Source of the DNA: Elymus sibiricus
Taxonomy: Eukaryota > Streptophyta > Magnoliopsida > Poales > Poaceae
Direction of reading: 5' to 3'
Assembly (NCBI GenBank): GCA_039707655.1
Contig: CM077670.1
Coordinates: 143,944,001-144,008,000 of the forward strand
Length of the DNA stretch: 64,000 nucleotides
This document shows positions 10,441 through 19,800 of this stretch, one piece after another (the stretch's first letter is position 1; every line of letters starts with the position of its first letter). A program made the translations under genes and the position numbers. The notes under the pieces are model-generated. The model searched no databases, was not told where the DNA came from, and worked only from the letters and a program-made list of their open reading frames with translations.

Positions 10441-11871
10441 AGAAGGAAGTTGAGTTCCGGCCAGTACTTTCCGGCAGAGCTTCCAGAAGCCGCCGGCAAG
10501 AAGGTTGCCGGGAACGACACGGTTGCCGGTGAGCAGCAACCTCGCGCAGAACCTCAGGTTCTTGCCGCCGAAGCAAGCGCTCCCGCGGCCGAAGATATGC
10601 CTTTGGTCCTTGTTGTCGAGCCGCAGGCTCCAACATGGGCACAGCACATCGTCCAGTTCCTTCAAACAGGAGAACTCCCTGAAGAACAGGAAGAAGCGGA
10701 GAAAGTAGCCCGTCAGTCTAGTATGTACCAGTTCGTCGACGACGTCCTGTACAGAAAGAGACCGAACGGTGTGAAATTGAAGTGTATTCCTCGGGAGGAT
10801 GGACTGGAGCTGTTGGCAGAGATACATGGAGGCATGTGTGGCTCCCACATAGGCTCAAGAGCTCTTGTCGGCAAGGCATTCCGGCAAGGTTTCTTCTGGC
10901 CCACTGCTCTCCAGGATGCAACTGCACTAGTAACCAAGTTTGAAGCGTGCCAGTTCCATTCAAAGCAACTACATCAGCCAACTCAAGCTCTTCAGACAAT
11001 CCATCTTTCCTGGCCATTTTCGGTCTGGGGGCTCGACATATTGGGCCCCTTTCCCCGCGCTGCCGGGGGCTTCGAGTACTTGTACATTGCCATCGACAAG
11101 TTCACGAAGTGGCCGGAAGTCGAAGCAGTGAGAAAGGTGACAGCACAGTCAGCCGTCAAGTTCTTCAAGGGAATAGTGTGCCGTTTTGGTGTGCCAAACA
11201 GGATCATCACCGACAATGGCACGCAGTTCACGAGCCGCACCTTCATGCAGTATGTCCAAGACCTTGGTGGCATAATCTGTTTTGCCTCTGTTGCTCATCC
11301 GAGAAGCAACGGCCAAGCGGAGAGGGCAAATGCTGAAGTGCTGCGAGGTCTCAGAACAAGAACTTTCGACAAGCTACGCAAATGCGGAAGACGCTGGATT
11401 GATGAGCTGCCGGTGGTTCTTTGGTCAATCAGAACGACACCAAATCGAGCTACTGGCCAGACACCCTTCTCCCTGGTCTACGGGGCAGACGCAGTTCTCC
11501 CCACGGAACTCATATACGGGTCACCTCGAGTGCTCTCTTATGATGAGCTCGAGCAAGAGCAGCTGCGCCAAGATGACGCCACGCTCCTTGAGGAAGATCG
11601 TCTTCGGGCTGCTGTGCGAGCTGCACGCTACCAGCAAACCTTGCGCCGCTATCATAGCCGCAAGGTTCACGCCCGAAGCCTTGAGGAAGGCGACCTTGTT
11701 CTTCGACGCGTTCAGTCGGCCAAGAATTCCAACAAGTTGACGCGAAAGTGGGAAGGCCCTTATCGGGTAGTACGAGTCACCAGGCCCGGCGCAGTCCACC
11801 TGGAGACCGAAGATGGCATTCCAGTGAGCAATTCCTGGAATATCGAACACCTTCGTAAGTTCTACCCATAA
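10441..11871 (+). pseudogene. Integrase domain, zinc finger damaged, DDE intact
   Basis: It would insert the cDNA into the genome. The N-terminal HHCC zinc finger (about 10820-10960) has its first CxxC cysteine replaced by Phe (TTT at 10939-10941, in KFEACQFH). The catalytic core has Asp 11035 (LDILGPF), Asp 11212 (TDNGTQF) and Glu 11320 (GQAERAN) with exactly 35 residues between the last two. The C-terminal region has the KWEGPYRV module (about 11746-11770) and ends HLRKFYP. No stop occurs between 10441 and the natural end at 11869. There is no chromodomain, consistent with the Tat/Athila side of gypsy. Confidence 0.92.
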
Positions 11872-12666
11872 GGCGCGGTTGTCGGGTCCCCCGGCAACCA
11901 CCTTTTGTACAAGTCTTGCCGGAAGGCATATGATCCTTTGTACAAAGCCAGGCCCAGACCCTGTGCACAGTTGAATAAAATTAAGTGTTTTACAATTCTT
12001 GTCGATTTTCATGTCATTTTATATGCATGCTTATCTGAGATATTGTAGTACACCTGCCTCCGGTAAGCACTAACGAACCGCCAAGGTTCCATATCTCTAT
12101 TTTCTCTTCTTTCTTTTTCTCAAAGGACAGAAGGTTCCCTCGCGTACAAGTTTGCCGGGGGGGAAGGAATGATGATATGGATACCGACAGGCGACGTTCA
12201 AGTTGACATCTTGCGATAAGGAGTAGAGCAACGAAAAGCTAAGTTGCAAAACTTCTAAGCAAAATTTTTATTGTAGAGTTATTTTCCTTGAACGATTTCG
12301 GCTTTTGTATGGAAAACCTGCACGCGAAGGAACCTTGTCGTGATTGGTTGCGCCCTTACTTTGTTTCGAGTCCGCTCAACAGTTTAAGTGGCTGCACTAA
12401 AAGCGTCAAGGTATCTTGCCGGCAGCGACACCTCCAGCGGGCTGCTAAGGATCCGTTCCTCAAAGCGCTCGCGGCAAGGGTGTGCGCACCGGCAGGTTGC
12501 CAATAAGCGTAGGGCAAAGACCGTACAGAAAGAAATCAGACAAGGGAGATAGCATACATTCATCCAAAACACAGCAAGTTATATTACATTGATAGTCGCC
12601 ACGATCCTAACTTAAGATAAAACTGTCTTTTACATGGAATGGTGGCGACGAAATGGAGCGAAGCGG
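11872..12666. other. Non-coding spacer between convergent pol and antisense gene
   Basis: About 800 bp without a credible gene. It holds AATAAA at 11974-11979 on the plus strand, about 105 bp after the pol stop, and an AATAAA on the minus strand (12267-12272), some 395 bp after the antisense stop. These are possible 3' ends for the two convergent transcripts. Short open frames here (for example 12288-12506) have no recognisable content. Confidence 0.6.
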
Positions 12667-13124
12667 CTAGTCTCTGCGCTGGCCTTCGACCCTCTTGACT
12701 TGGCTCACTCGGTCCACGATGGGCGCGACAAGCTCTTCGAGTGCCTTGAGGTCTACATCCTTCGGCAAGCTAGCAAGAACGTTGGTGAGGTTGATGCCAG
12801 GGTTCTTGTGCACCACTTTGACGAGTACCTTGCGGAGGATGGCCCGGCAAAGCTTGCGAGATTCGTTGGCCAACTTGCTCTCTCGGTTAGACTGGAGCAG
12901 CTTGAGGGCATCAACGACACCCTCGAAGAACATGGTCAGCATGGCGCTCGACGACACCCTCTCGTCAGAAGAGTAGTTGAAGTTATCCAAGCCCATGGTG
13001 GACAGTTCCGCGGCAAGCTTTTCCGTGACGTCGACAAGGCGCTCAGTCCAGATCTTCACGCCTCTCTCAAAATCATTATAAGTGGCGGCAGCGCTGTTGA
13101 CCATTTGTTCCACCGAAGGGAGCT

Positions 13125-13222
13125 CTGAAGACCAGGAAAGGAAACAAGATGAGATCAAGGTTGAAGTTCAAGAAGACAAAAATAAAGAAAGAATGACAAT
13201 TGCACCAAGGCAAGCAGTTTAC
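13125..13222 (-). other. Intron 2 of the antisense gene (98 bp)
   Basis: Minus strand GTAAACTGCT...GGTCTTCAG, T-rich inside as plant introns are. Splicing joins QLDT to ELPSVEQM in frame. Confidence 0.8.
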
Positions 13223-13659
13223 CTGTGTCGAGCTGTTGAGAGGTGGCTTCTCCTTTCCCGGCAACGTTGGTTGCCGATGTAGGGTTGCCAGTGTCCGTGC
13301 TTGCCGGGTCCTCTTCAACGCGAATGGGCTCGTCAGTGGAGGCCCTTGCCGAAGGTTCATCTCTGGGCGGCGTGGTTGACGGAGGCGGCACGTCAGGGCC
13401 GACCTCCAGTGGATCTCCCTGTTGCCGTTCTTCTCCTACAAGCCCGGTGATGTCAGTAGTGAAGATATTCTCCCCAACGCTCGCCAGCGGAAAATGAGTA
13501 ATGGACTCACGCTGGGGGCTGGGTTGGAGGCTGTGTTGAGGGTTGGGCTCCGGGCTGATGATGATGGGCCCTGGCGTACCTACGGTGCTTGCCGGAGGCT
13601 CGTCACCCGTTGAAGTCTTCACCTTCTTCGCCATCCTTTGCGCCAACGTTTCCGTATCT

Positions 13660-13742
13660 CTGCGGAGACAGGCCAAAGCAAAACAAATGAGTTAAGTGAA
13701 ACCAGGAATTCAGAAGTTAAAAGATGTGGCAAGGACCCTTAC
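13660..13742 (-). other. Intron 1 of the antisense gene (83 bp)
   Basis: Minus strand GTAAGGGTCC...CTCCGCAG. Splicing joins ...PERE to EDTETLAQRM in frame. The unspliced frame stops at once in the intron (TAA overlapping the donor), so splicing is needed for the downstream exons. Confidence 0.8.
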
Positions 13743-15394
13743 TCTTCTCTTTCCGGACTAAATGAGGAGATCTCAAAATCAACCTCCTCTACAATGTCCG
13801 TGTGAGCGGGAGGAGAAGGGGTCCTGGGACGCTTGGCTGCAGCAGAAGCAGTAGGTTGATGTGATCCTGCTGCTCCAGCCGTCGGTGTCGTCGTATGGGA
13901 TGGCCCCGCCGCACCCGTTGTTGCCGCGGTCGAGCGTGTCGTACGTCGCACGGGTTGCTGTTGGGCTTCTTGCCGCTGCACAGCCTTGCCGGCCGCCCCC
14001 TTACCAGAACCCTCACTACTCGAGGGAGCCTGACATGTTGAGACGCCAGAGACGGCTTTTCGAAGAACATGCTTCTTCTTCTCTGGAGCTAGGGGCTCCT
14101 CGTGCACCTGCTCCTCGGCTGTGTCTTCGACAGGAGAGTTCCCGGCATCCATGCCGCTCTATTCCCCGGCAGCGTCACCTTGTTCGGCAAGGGTCCCCTC
14201 TAGCATTATTCCTTCTTCGCTGGTTTCCTCTTCCGCGAAGCCAAAGTTGCCGGCCTCCGCGGCCAGGTTCGCCTCTTCCGCCCTGCTGGCGATGTAAGCC
14301 ACTTCGTCGTCAGTGGTGGGGCGGATAAGGTTTGGCTCTTCCCGGATGGCTTTCTCCGTCAAGTTGTCAAAGAACTCCTGTGCATGCTCTGAGGATGGCT
14401 CTTCCCAATTTCCATCAAGGCCATGGGCATTACACACCGGCATCATGGCGATGATTGAGCTCAAGGCAGAGTTGTTGCACAGGGGAACTACGCCAGCCGG
14501 CAACTTAAACTTCCCGTCAGGCCTGAACAGTTTGTGGCAGAGGGCTGTGTGCTGCAAGACTGTCAAGTTATTGTTCAGACCAGTGCGCAGCCTCATAATA
14601 TCTGCTGCATTCTTGAAGTCCCAAGCTGGTCTCCCTTTGTTCTACAGAGGGGCGATGCGACGGCGGAGGAAATCAGCGCCGACCATTTCTATTGTGAGCC
14701 CGGCAACCTTGAGACGGTGGATCCTGGTAACCGCGATTGCGACCTTCTCATCCTGAGGGTCGAGGCTGCTCCAGTCCTTGCCGCGGACCACTTTCGTTTG
14801 CCGGGGCACACAAAACGGCTGAGGATCTTTCTCCTGGATCCATCACCACTCGGCCCGCCATTCATCCCACTTCTTGCGGTAGAGACCGTTTGGGTATATA
14901 TCCTTATTCCATGCCCTTGGAATCCAAGTGATAGAACCAGAAAGGGCGTCTCCTGTCTCGATACATGGAATGAAGTAATGGCAGAAGAGGGCTGTGCTGG
15001 GTGCTACTCCGGAGAAATTTTCACAAAGATGAGCAAAGACTGACATGCATGTCACGGCATTCGGCGTGAAATCCAAGAGGCGGAAGCCGTATGTATACAT
15101 GATGTCGATGAAGAAATCCGAAAACGGAGGGCAGAGCCCGCAGTAAAAGTAAGCAGCGAAGAAGGGGAATTTATCTGGGCCGCCCTTGATGGAAGCTGGA
15201 AGCACGCGAGTCGCGGGGTGAGCCTTCGTCTCCTTCCCCCACATGCACATGTACCGCTCAACCAGAGCGCGCTTGTCGAGCGTCGGGGCGAAGACAGCGT
15301 TTTCCTTCCGCATCTCCACCAGCTCGATCTTCTCCGCCTCTGCATCTGAGTCGGCGGCTTTCGCCGCTTTGCCCTTGCCTGCTTTGGGCGGCAT

Positions 15395-15769
15395 GGCGAC
15401 TGTGGAAGCGGAGGCCGGGGCTGATGCAGGCGTGGAAATGGCGGATGAATGGGAGAGGCTCCGCTTCAGGCTCGAGGATGAAGGCGATGGTGGTTCCAGG
15501 TTGGAAATGGCGAGAGGTAAATGAGCAGTGCTCCTGCGGATTCCCTTTTATGGGGAAGGAGCGGAGGCTGCCTCTTTACTAATTAATGTGGATACATTTT
15601 TACGAGCGCACTACTGTGGCCGTTCCGCGCACGTATCCCATGTCCCGCATTTAACGCGCGTCATGGGGGGCGCGGTAAATAAGAAGATTGCGACAGTTAA
15701 CTCCTGCCACGCGTGCCCGTGCACTATTTGGGCCTAGCCCAACAACGCCTCGCACCCGTGTATGGCCTA
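15395..15769 (-). promoter_or_regulatory. Probable promoter and leader of the antisense gene
   Basis: This is the 375-bp stretch between the antisense ATG (15394) and the polypurine region. On the minus strand a TATA-like CCATAAAAGG lies near 15543-15552, about 150 bp before the ATG. No other gene is visible. The assignment rests on position and this single motif. Confidence 0.35.
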
Positions 15770-15783
15770 GGCCCGGGGGCTCC
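15770..15783 (+). other. Polypurine-tract position (GGCCCGGGGGCTCC)
   Basis: This directly precedes the 3' LTR where second-strand priming should occur. It is G-rich but not a clean purine run. Confidence 0.5.
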
Positions 15784-16564
15784 TGTCGGTGTACTAAAGT
15801 TTGGGTCCTTTAGTACCCCATACTTGTGCACGGACGGTTGTAGCCATACCAGCGGCAAGGCCTGCCGGAGAATAGCTGGAAACAAATACCAAGGATATAA
15901 AGAAGGCGTTCAAGCCGATGACCAAAAGACAGAAGACTAAAGGCTGGGTTCCTGGCAAGAGCCCTGCCGGGAGGACTCGCGAAGGCCCGGCAAGGCTTCG
16001 CACCCGGCAAGATTCCACCGTACTGCCACCGCTCCAGCGCAGCGACCAGTCCGTCGTTTAGGGCTTGTCCTCCTGGTTGCGTGTCATGGCACTGGTCGCG
16101 GATGGGGTTAAGCGGTGCTGATGGGACGGGTCCTTTTTCCGTCCCCAAGAAAGTTAGGGACACCTATGGGAGGCATTTAATGCGTTTGTCCTAATCTGTC
16201 AGTGGTAATCATGTAACACTGTAGTAAGTTTACACCTCTTGTACTCCCGTCTCCCACTGTTGGTGACCCCTTTGGACGTATAAAAGGAGGCCCAAGGCAG
16301 AGCTACAGGGGGAGAGGACCTTTTGGCCCATTCTGCATGCGTAGCTGCTTCTTGAACGTACTGTTCATCACAAGCGCTCCGTGTACTTGAGCTCAAGAAC
16401 ATCCACAATAAACAGCAGCAGGAGTAGGGTTTTACGCTTCTCAGCGGCCCGAACCTGGGTAAAATATCATTGTGTTGATCATTGGATCCGCTCTTTGTGC
16501 AAATCTTTTCCCCCGCCAAACCGGAAAGGGATCCCCTCGATCCCATAGGTGTCGTACGCCGACA
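15784..16564 (+). repeat. 3' LTR
   Basis: 781 bp from TGTCGGTGTACTAAAG to GTACGCCGACA. It matches the 5' LTR throughout, with about 25 substitutions and two compensating indels by eye. TATA box at 16279-16285, AATAAA at 16407-16412. Confidence 0.96.
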
Positions 16565-16569
16565 ATGTG
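16565..16569. repeat. Target-site duplication, right copy (ATGTG)
   Basis: It directly follows the 3' LTR; the satellite monomer resumes with 'tgaactaagcagaagg'. It pairs with 4687-4691. Confidence 0.97.
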
Positions 16570-16899
16570 TGAACTAAGCAGAAGGCATTTCAACTAATTA
16601 GAAGCAATGCAAGCTAGACACCATATGAAAGACGCAACCAATATCACTCTGCCAAGTTAAAAGTGTCTCGTCATAAGTGGAATTTCGAAAAATTAGAAGC
16701 AGTACAAGCTAGAAATCAATGCAAGATGCAACCAATATCACACTGCCAAGTTAAAGGTGTCTCATCGTAAGTGATTGATGCAGGATACACAACAGCGGTA
16801 CTTTGATGTAAGAACATGGTGTGATAGACAGATATAGTATGTACTAGAAACAGGAAGGCATGTCATATTCACATGTATAGTGTGTAAGCTAAGCAGATG

Positions 16900-19800
16900 C
16901 ATTTTACCCTAATTAGAAGCAATACAAGCTAGACACCATATGCAACATGCAACCGGATATCACACTGTCAAGTTAGAGCAACCACCTGGGATGGTGGAGT
17001 AGGGGAGATGAGACTTGGAACTTGTAATGAACTAGAAGTACAAGGAGAATGTGTAGAGATGGTCCGTTTACGTTGCAGCAGAGGACCACCATCATCCCCT
17101 TCCTTCCTCTTTTTTGATTTTGCCTTGTAAAGTCAAACCCACAAGAAAAAGGAATAGAAATTGCTTTTCAGAACTCATTGATGCGTGATACTGATGAACA
17201 CTACTTTGATGTAAGGCAACCGCAAGATAGAAGGATGGAATATGTACGAAAAAAGGACAGCATTGCATATTCACACCTATGATGTGTGAACTAAGCAGAA
17301 GGCATTTCAACTAATTAGAAGCAATGCAAACTAGACACCATATGAAAGACGCAACCAATATCACTCTGCCAAGTTAAAAGTGTCTCGTCATAAGTGGAAT
17401 TTCGAAAAATTAGAAGCAGTACAAGCTAGAAATCAATGCAAGATGCAACCAATATCACACTGCCAAGTTCAAGGTGTCTCATCATAAGTGATTGATGCAG
17501 GATACACAACAGCAGTAATTTGATGTAAGAACATGGTGTGATAGACAGAGATAGTATGTACCAGAAACAGGAAGGCGTGTCACATGCAAATGTGTAGTGT
17601 GTAAGCTAAGCAGATGCATTTTACCCGAATTAGAAGCAATACAAGCTAGACACCATATGCAACATGCAACTAGATATCACACTGCCATGTTAGAGCAAGC
17701 ACCTGGGATGGTGGAGTAGGGGAGATGAGACTTGGAACTTGTAATGCACTAGAAGTACAAGGAGAAAGTGTAGAGATGGTCCGTTTATGTTGCTGAAGAG
17801 GACCACCATCATCCCCTTACTTTCTCTTTTTTTATTTTGCCTTGTAAAGTCAAACCCACAAGAAAAAGGAAGAAAAATTTCTTTTCAGAACTCATTGATG
17901 CATAATACTGATGAACACTACTTTGACGTAAGGCAACCGCAAGATAGAAGGATGGAATATGTACAAAAAAAGGACAGCATTGCATATTCACACCAATGAT
18001 GTGTGAACTAAGCAGAAGGCATTTCAACAAATTAGAAGCAATGCATGCTAGACACCATATGAAAGACGCAACCAATATCACTCTGCCAAGTTAAAAGTGT
18101 CTCGTCATAACTGGAATTTCGAAAAACTAGAAGCAGTACAAGCTAGAAATCAATGCAAGATGCAACCAATATCACAATGGCAAGTTAAAGGGGTCTCATC
18201 GTAAGTGATTGATGCAGGATACACAACATCAGTACTTTGATATAAGAACATGGTGTGATAGACAGATATAGTATGTACCAGAAACTGGAAGGCGTGTCAT
18301 ATTCACAGGTATAATGTGTAAGCTAAGCAGATGCATTTTACCCTAATTAGAAGCAATACAAGCTAGACACCATATGCAACATGCAACCAGATATCACACT
18401 CCCAAATTAGATAAAGCACCTGGGATGGTGGAGTAGGGGAGATGAGACTTGGAACTTGTAATGCACTAGAAGTACAAGGAGAATGTGTAGAGATGGTCCA
18501 TTTACGTTGCTGCAGAGGACCACCATCATCCCCTTCCTTCCTCTTTTTTAATTTTGCCTTGTAAAGTCAAACCCACAAGAAAAAGGAATAGAAATTGCTT
18601 TTTAGAACTCATTGATGCATGATACTGAGGAACACTACTTTGATGTAAGGCAACCGCAAGACTGAAGGATGGAATATGTACGAAAAAAAGGACAGCATTG
18701 CATATTCACACCTATGATGTGTGAACTAAGCAGAAGGCATTTCAACAAATTAGAAGCAATCCAAGCTAGACACCATATGAAAGACGCAACCAATATCACT
18801 CTGCCAAGTTAAAAGTGTCTCGTCAAAAGTAGAATTTCGAAAAATTAGAAGCAGTACAAGCTAGAAATCAATGCAAGATGCAACCAATATCACACTGCCA
18901 AGTTAAAGGTGTCTCATCGTAAGTGATTGATGCAGGATACACAACAGCAGTACTTTGATGTAAGAACATGTTGTGATAGACAGATATAGTATGTACCAGA
19001 AATAGGAAGGCGTGTCATATTCACGTGTATAGTGTGTAAGCTAAGCAGATGCATTTTACCCTAATTAGAAGCAATTCAAGCTAGACACCATATGCAACAT
19101 GCAACCAGATATCACACTGCCAAGTTAGAGCAAGCACCTGGGATGGTGGAGTAGGGGAGATGAGACTTGGAACTTGTAATGCACTAGAAGTACATGGAGA
19201 AAGTGTAGAGATGGTCCGTTTATGTTGCTGAAGAGGACCACCATCATTCCCTTCCTTTCTCTTTTTTGATTTTGCGTTGTAAAGTCAAACCCACAAGAAA
19301 AAGGAAGAAAAATTTCTTTTCAGAACTCATTGATGCATAATACTGATGAACACTACTTTGACGTAAGGCAACCGCAAGATAGAAGGATGGAATATGTACG
19401 AAAAAAGGACAACATTGCATATTCACACCTATGATGTGTGAACTAAGCAGAAGGCATTTCAACAAATTAGAATTAATGCATGCTAGACACCATATGAAAG
19501 ACGGAACCAATATCACTCTGCCAAGTTAAAAGTGTCTCGTCATAAGTGGAATTTCGAAAAATTAGAAGCAGTACAAGCTAGAAATCAATGCAAGATGCAA
19601 CCAATGTCACACTGCCAAGTTAAAGGGGTCTCATCGTAAGTGATTGATGCAGGATACACAACAGCAGTACTTTTATGTAAGAACATGGTGTGATAGACAG
19701 ATATAGTATGTACCAGAAACAGGAAGGCGTGTCATATTCACATGTATAATGTGTAAGCTAAGTAGATGCATTTTACCCTCATTAGAAGCAATACAAGCTA

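Larger units (their letters stand above)
5530..11871 (+). pseudogene. gag-pol polyprotein, single frame with seven stop codons
   Basis: One reading frame of 2114 codons runs from the ATG at 5530 (MAPKKKG) to the TAA at 11869-11871. It encodes Gag, aspartic protease, RT, RNase H and integrase. It is interrupted in frame by TGA 5938-5940, TAA 7315-7317, TAG 7609-7611, TAG 8419-8421, TAG 9661-9663, TAA 10432-10434 and TAG 10438-10440. Homology resumes in the same frame immediately after each stop, and I find no frameshift over 6.3 kb. All seven stops could arise by a single C-to-T or G-to-A change from a sense codon (CGA, CAA, CAG, TGG), the change favoured by cytosine methylation. Two missense changes also hit key sites: the residue after Asp-Gly in the protease active site is Arg, and the first Cys of the integrase CxxC is Phe. 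Confidence 0.95.
12667..15394 (-). pseudogene. Antisense three-exon gene of a Tat-type element ('putative gypsy type transposon' protein), three in-frame stops
   Basis: Reading leftward, exon 1 is 15394-13743, exon 2 is 13659-13223 and exon 3 is 13124-12667. The exons total 2547 bp, exactly 849 codons including the final TAG. Intron 1 (13742-13660) begins GTAAGG and ends CCGCAG; intron 2 (13222-13125) begins GTAAAC and ends CTTCAG. Both joins keep the frame. The start is MPPKAGKGKAAK. Residues about 60-150 (PPFSDFFIDIMYTYGF, TPNAVTCMSVFAHLCENF) match the plant 'putative gypsy type transposon' domain (Pfam PF04195 as I recall). Then come a Pro/Ser/Thr-rich region with basic patches (KRPRTPSPP, KKVKTSTG) and a helical, Leu/Glu/Lys-rich C-terminus that may be coiled coil. 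In-frame stops are TGA 14845-14843 (codon 184), TAG 14644-14642 (codon 251) and TAG 14161-14159 (codon 412). The molecular function of this family is not known to me. Confidence 0.85.
4692..16564 (+). mobile_element. Ty3/gypsy LTR retrotransposon, Tat-type, nested in the satellite
   Basis: An 11,873-bp element with LTRs of 778 and 781 bp beginning TGTCGG and ending CCGACA, a primer-binding site, a gag-pol frame in the order gag, protease, RT, RNase H, integrase, and an antisense gene between pol and the 3' LTR. Integrase after RNase H defines Ty3/gypsy. An antisense extra gene with the 'putative gypsy type transposon' domain is known from the Tat branch of plant gypsy elements (Grande/RIRE2-like). 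By eye the LTRs differ at about 25 positions over ~760 aligned bases plus two indels of about 17-20 bp, so the insertion is not recent. Both gene products carry premature stops, so this copy cannot encode its own machinery. I do not assign a family name. Confidence 0.97.

Noticed and set aside
12634..13128. Plus-strand open frame of 164 codons near the end of the element
   Set aside because: It is a shadow of exon 3 of the antisense gene, whose splice model and total frame are consistent.
17809..18081. 90-codon minus-strand frame with hydrophobic segments recurring in B-type units
   Set aside because: It reads through the presumed acceptor region in a different frame from the exon-like stretch and is cut or shifted in many units. 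The hydrophobic look comes from T-rich DNA.
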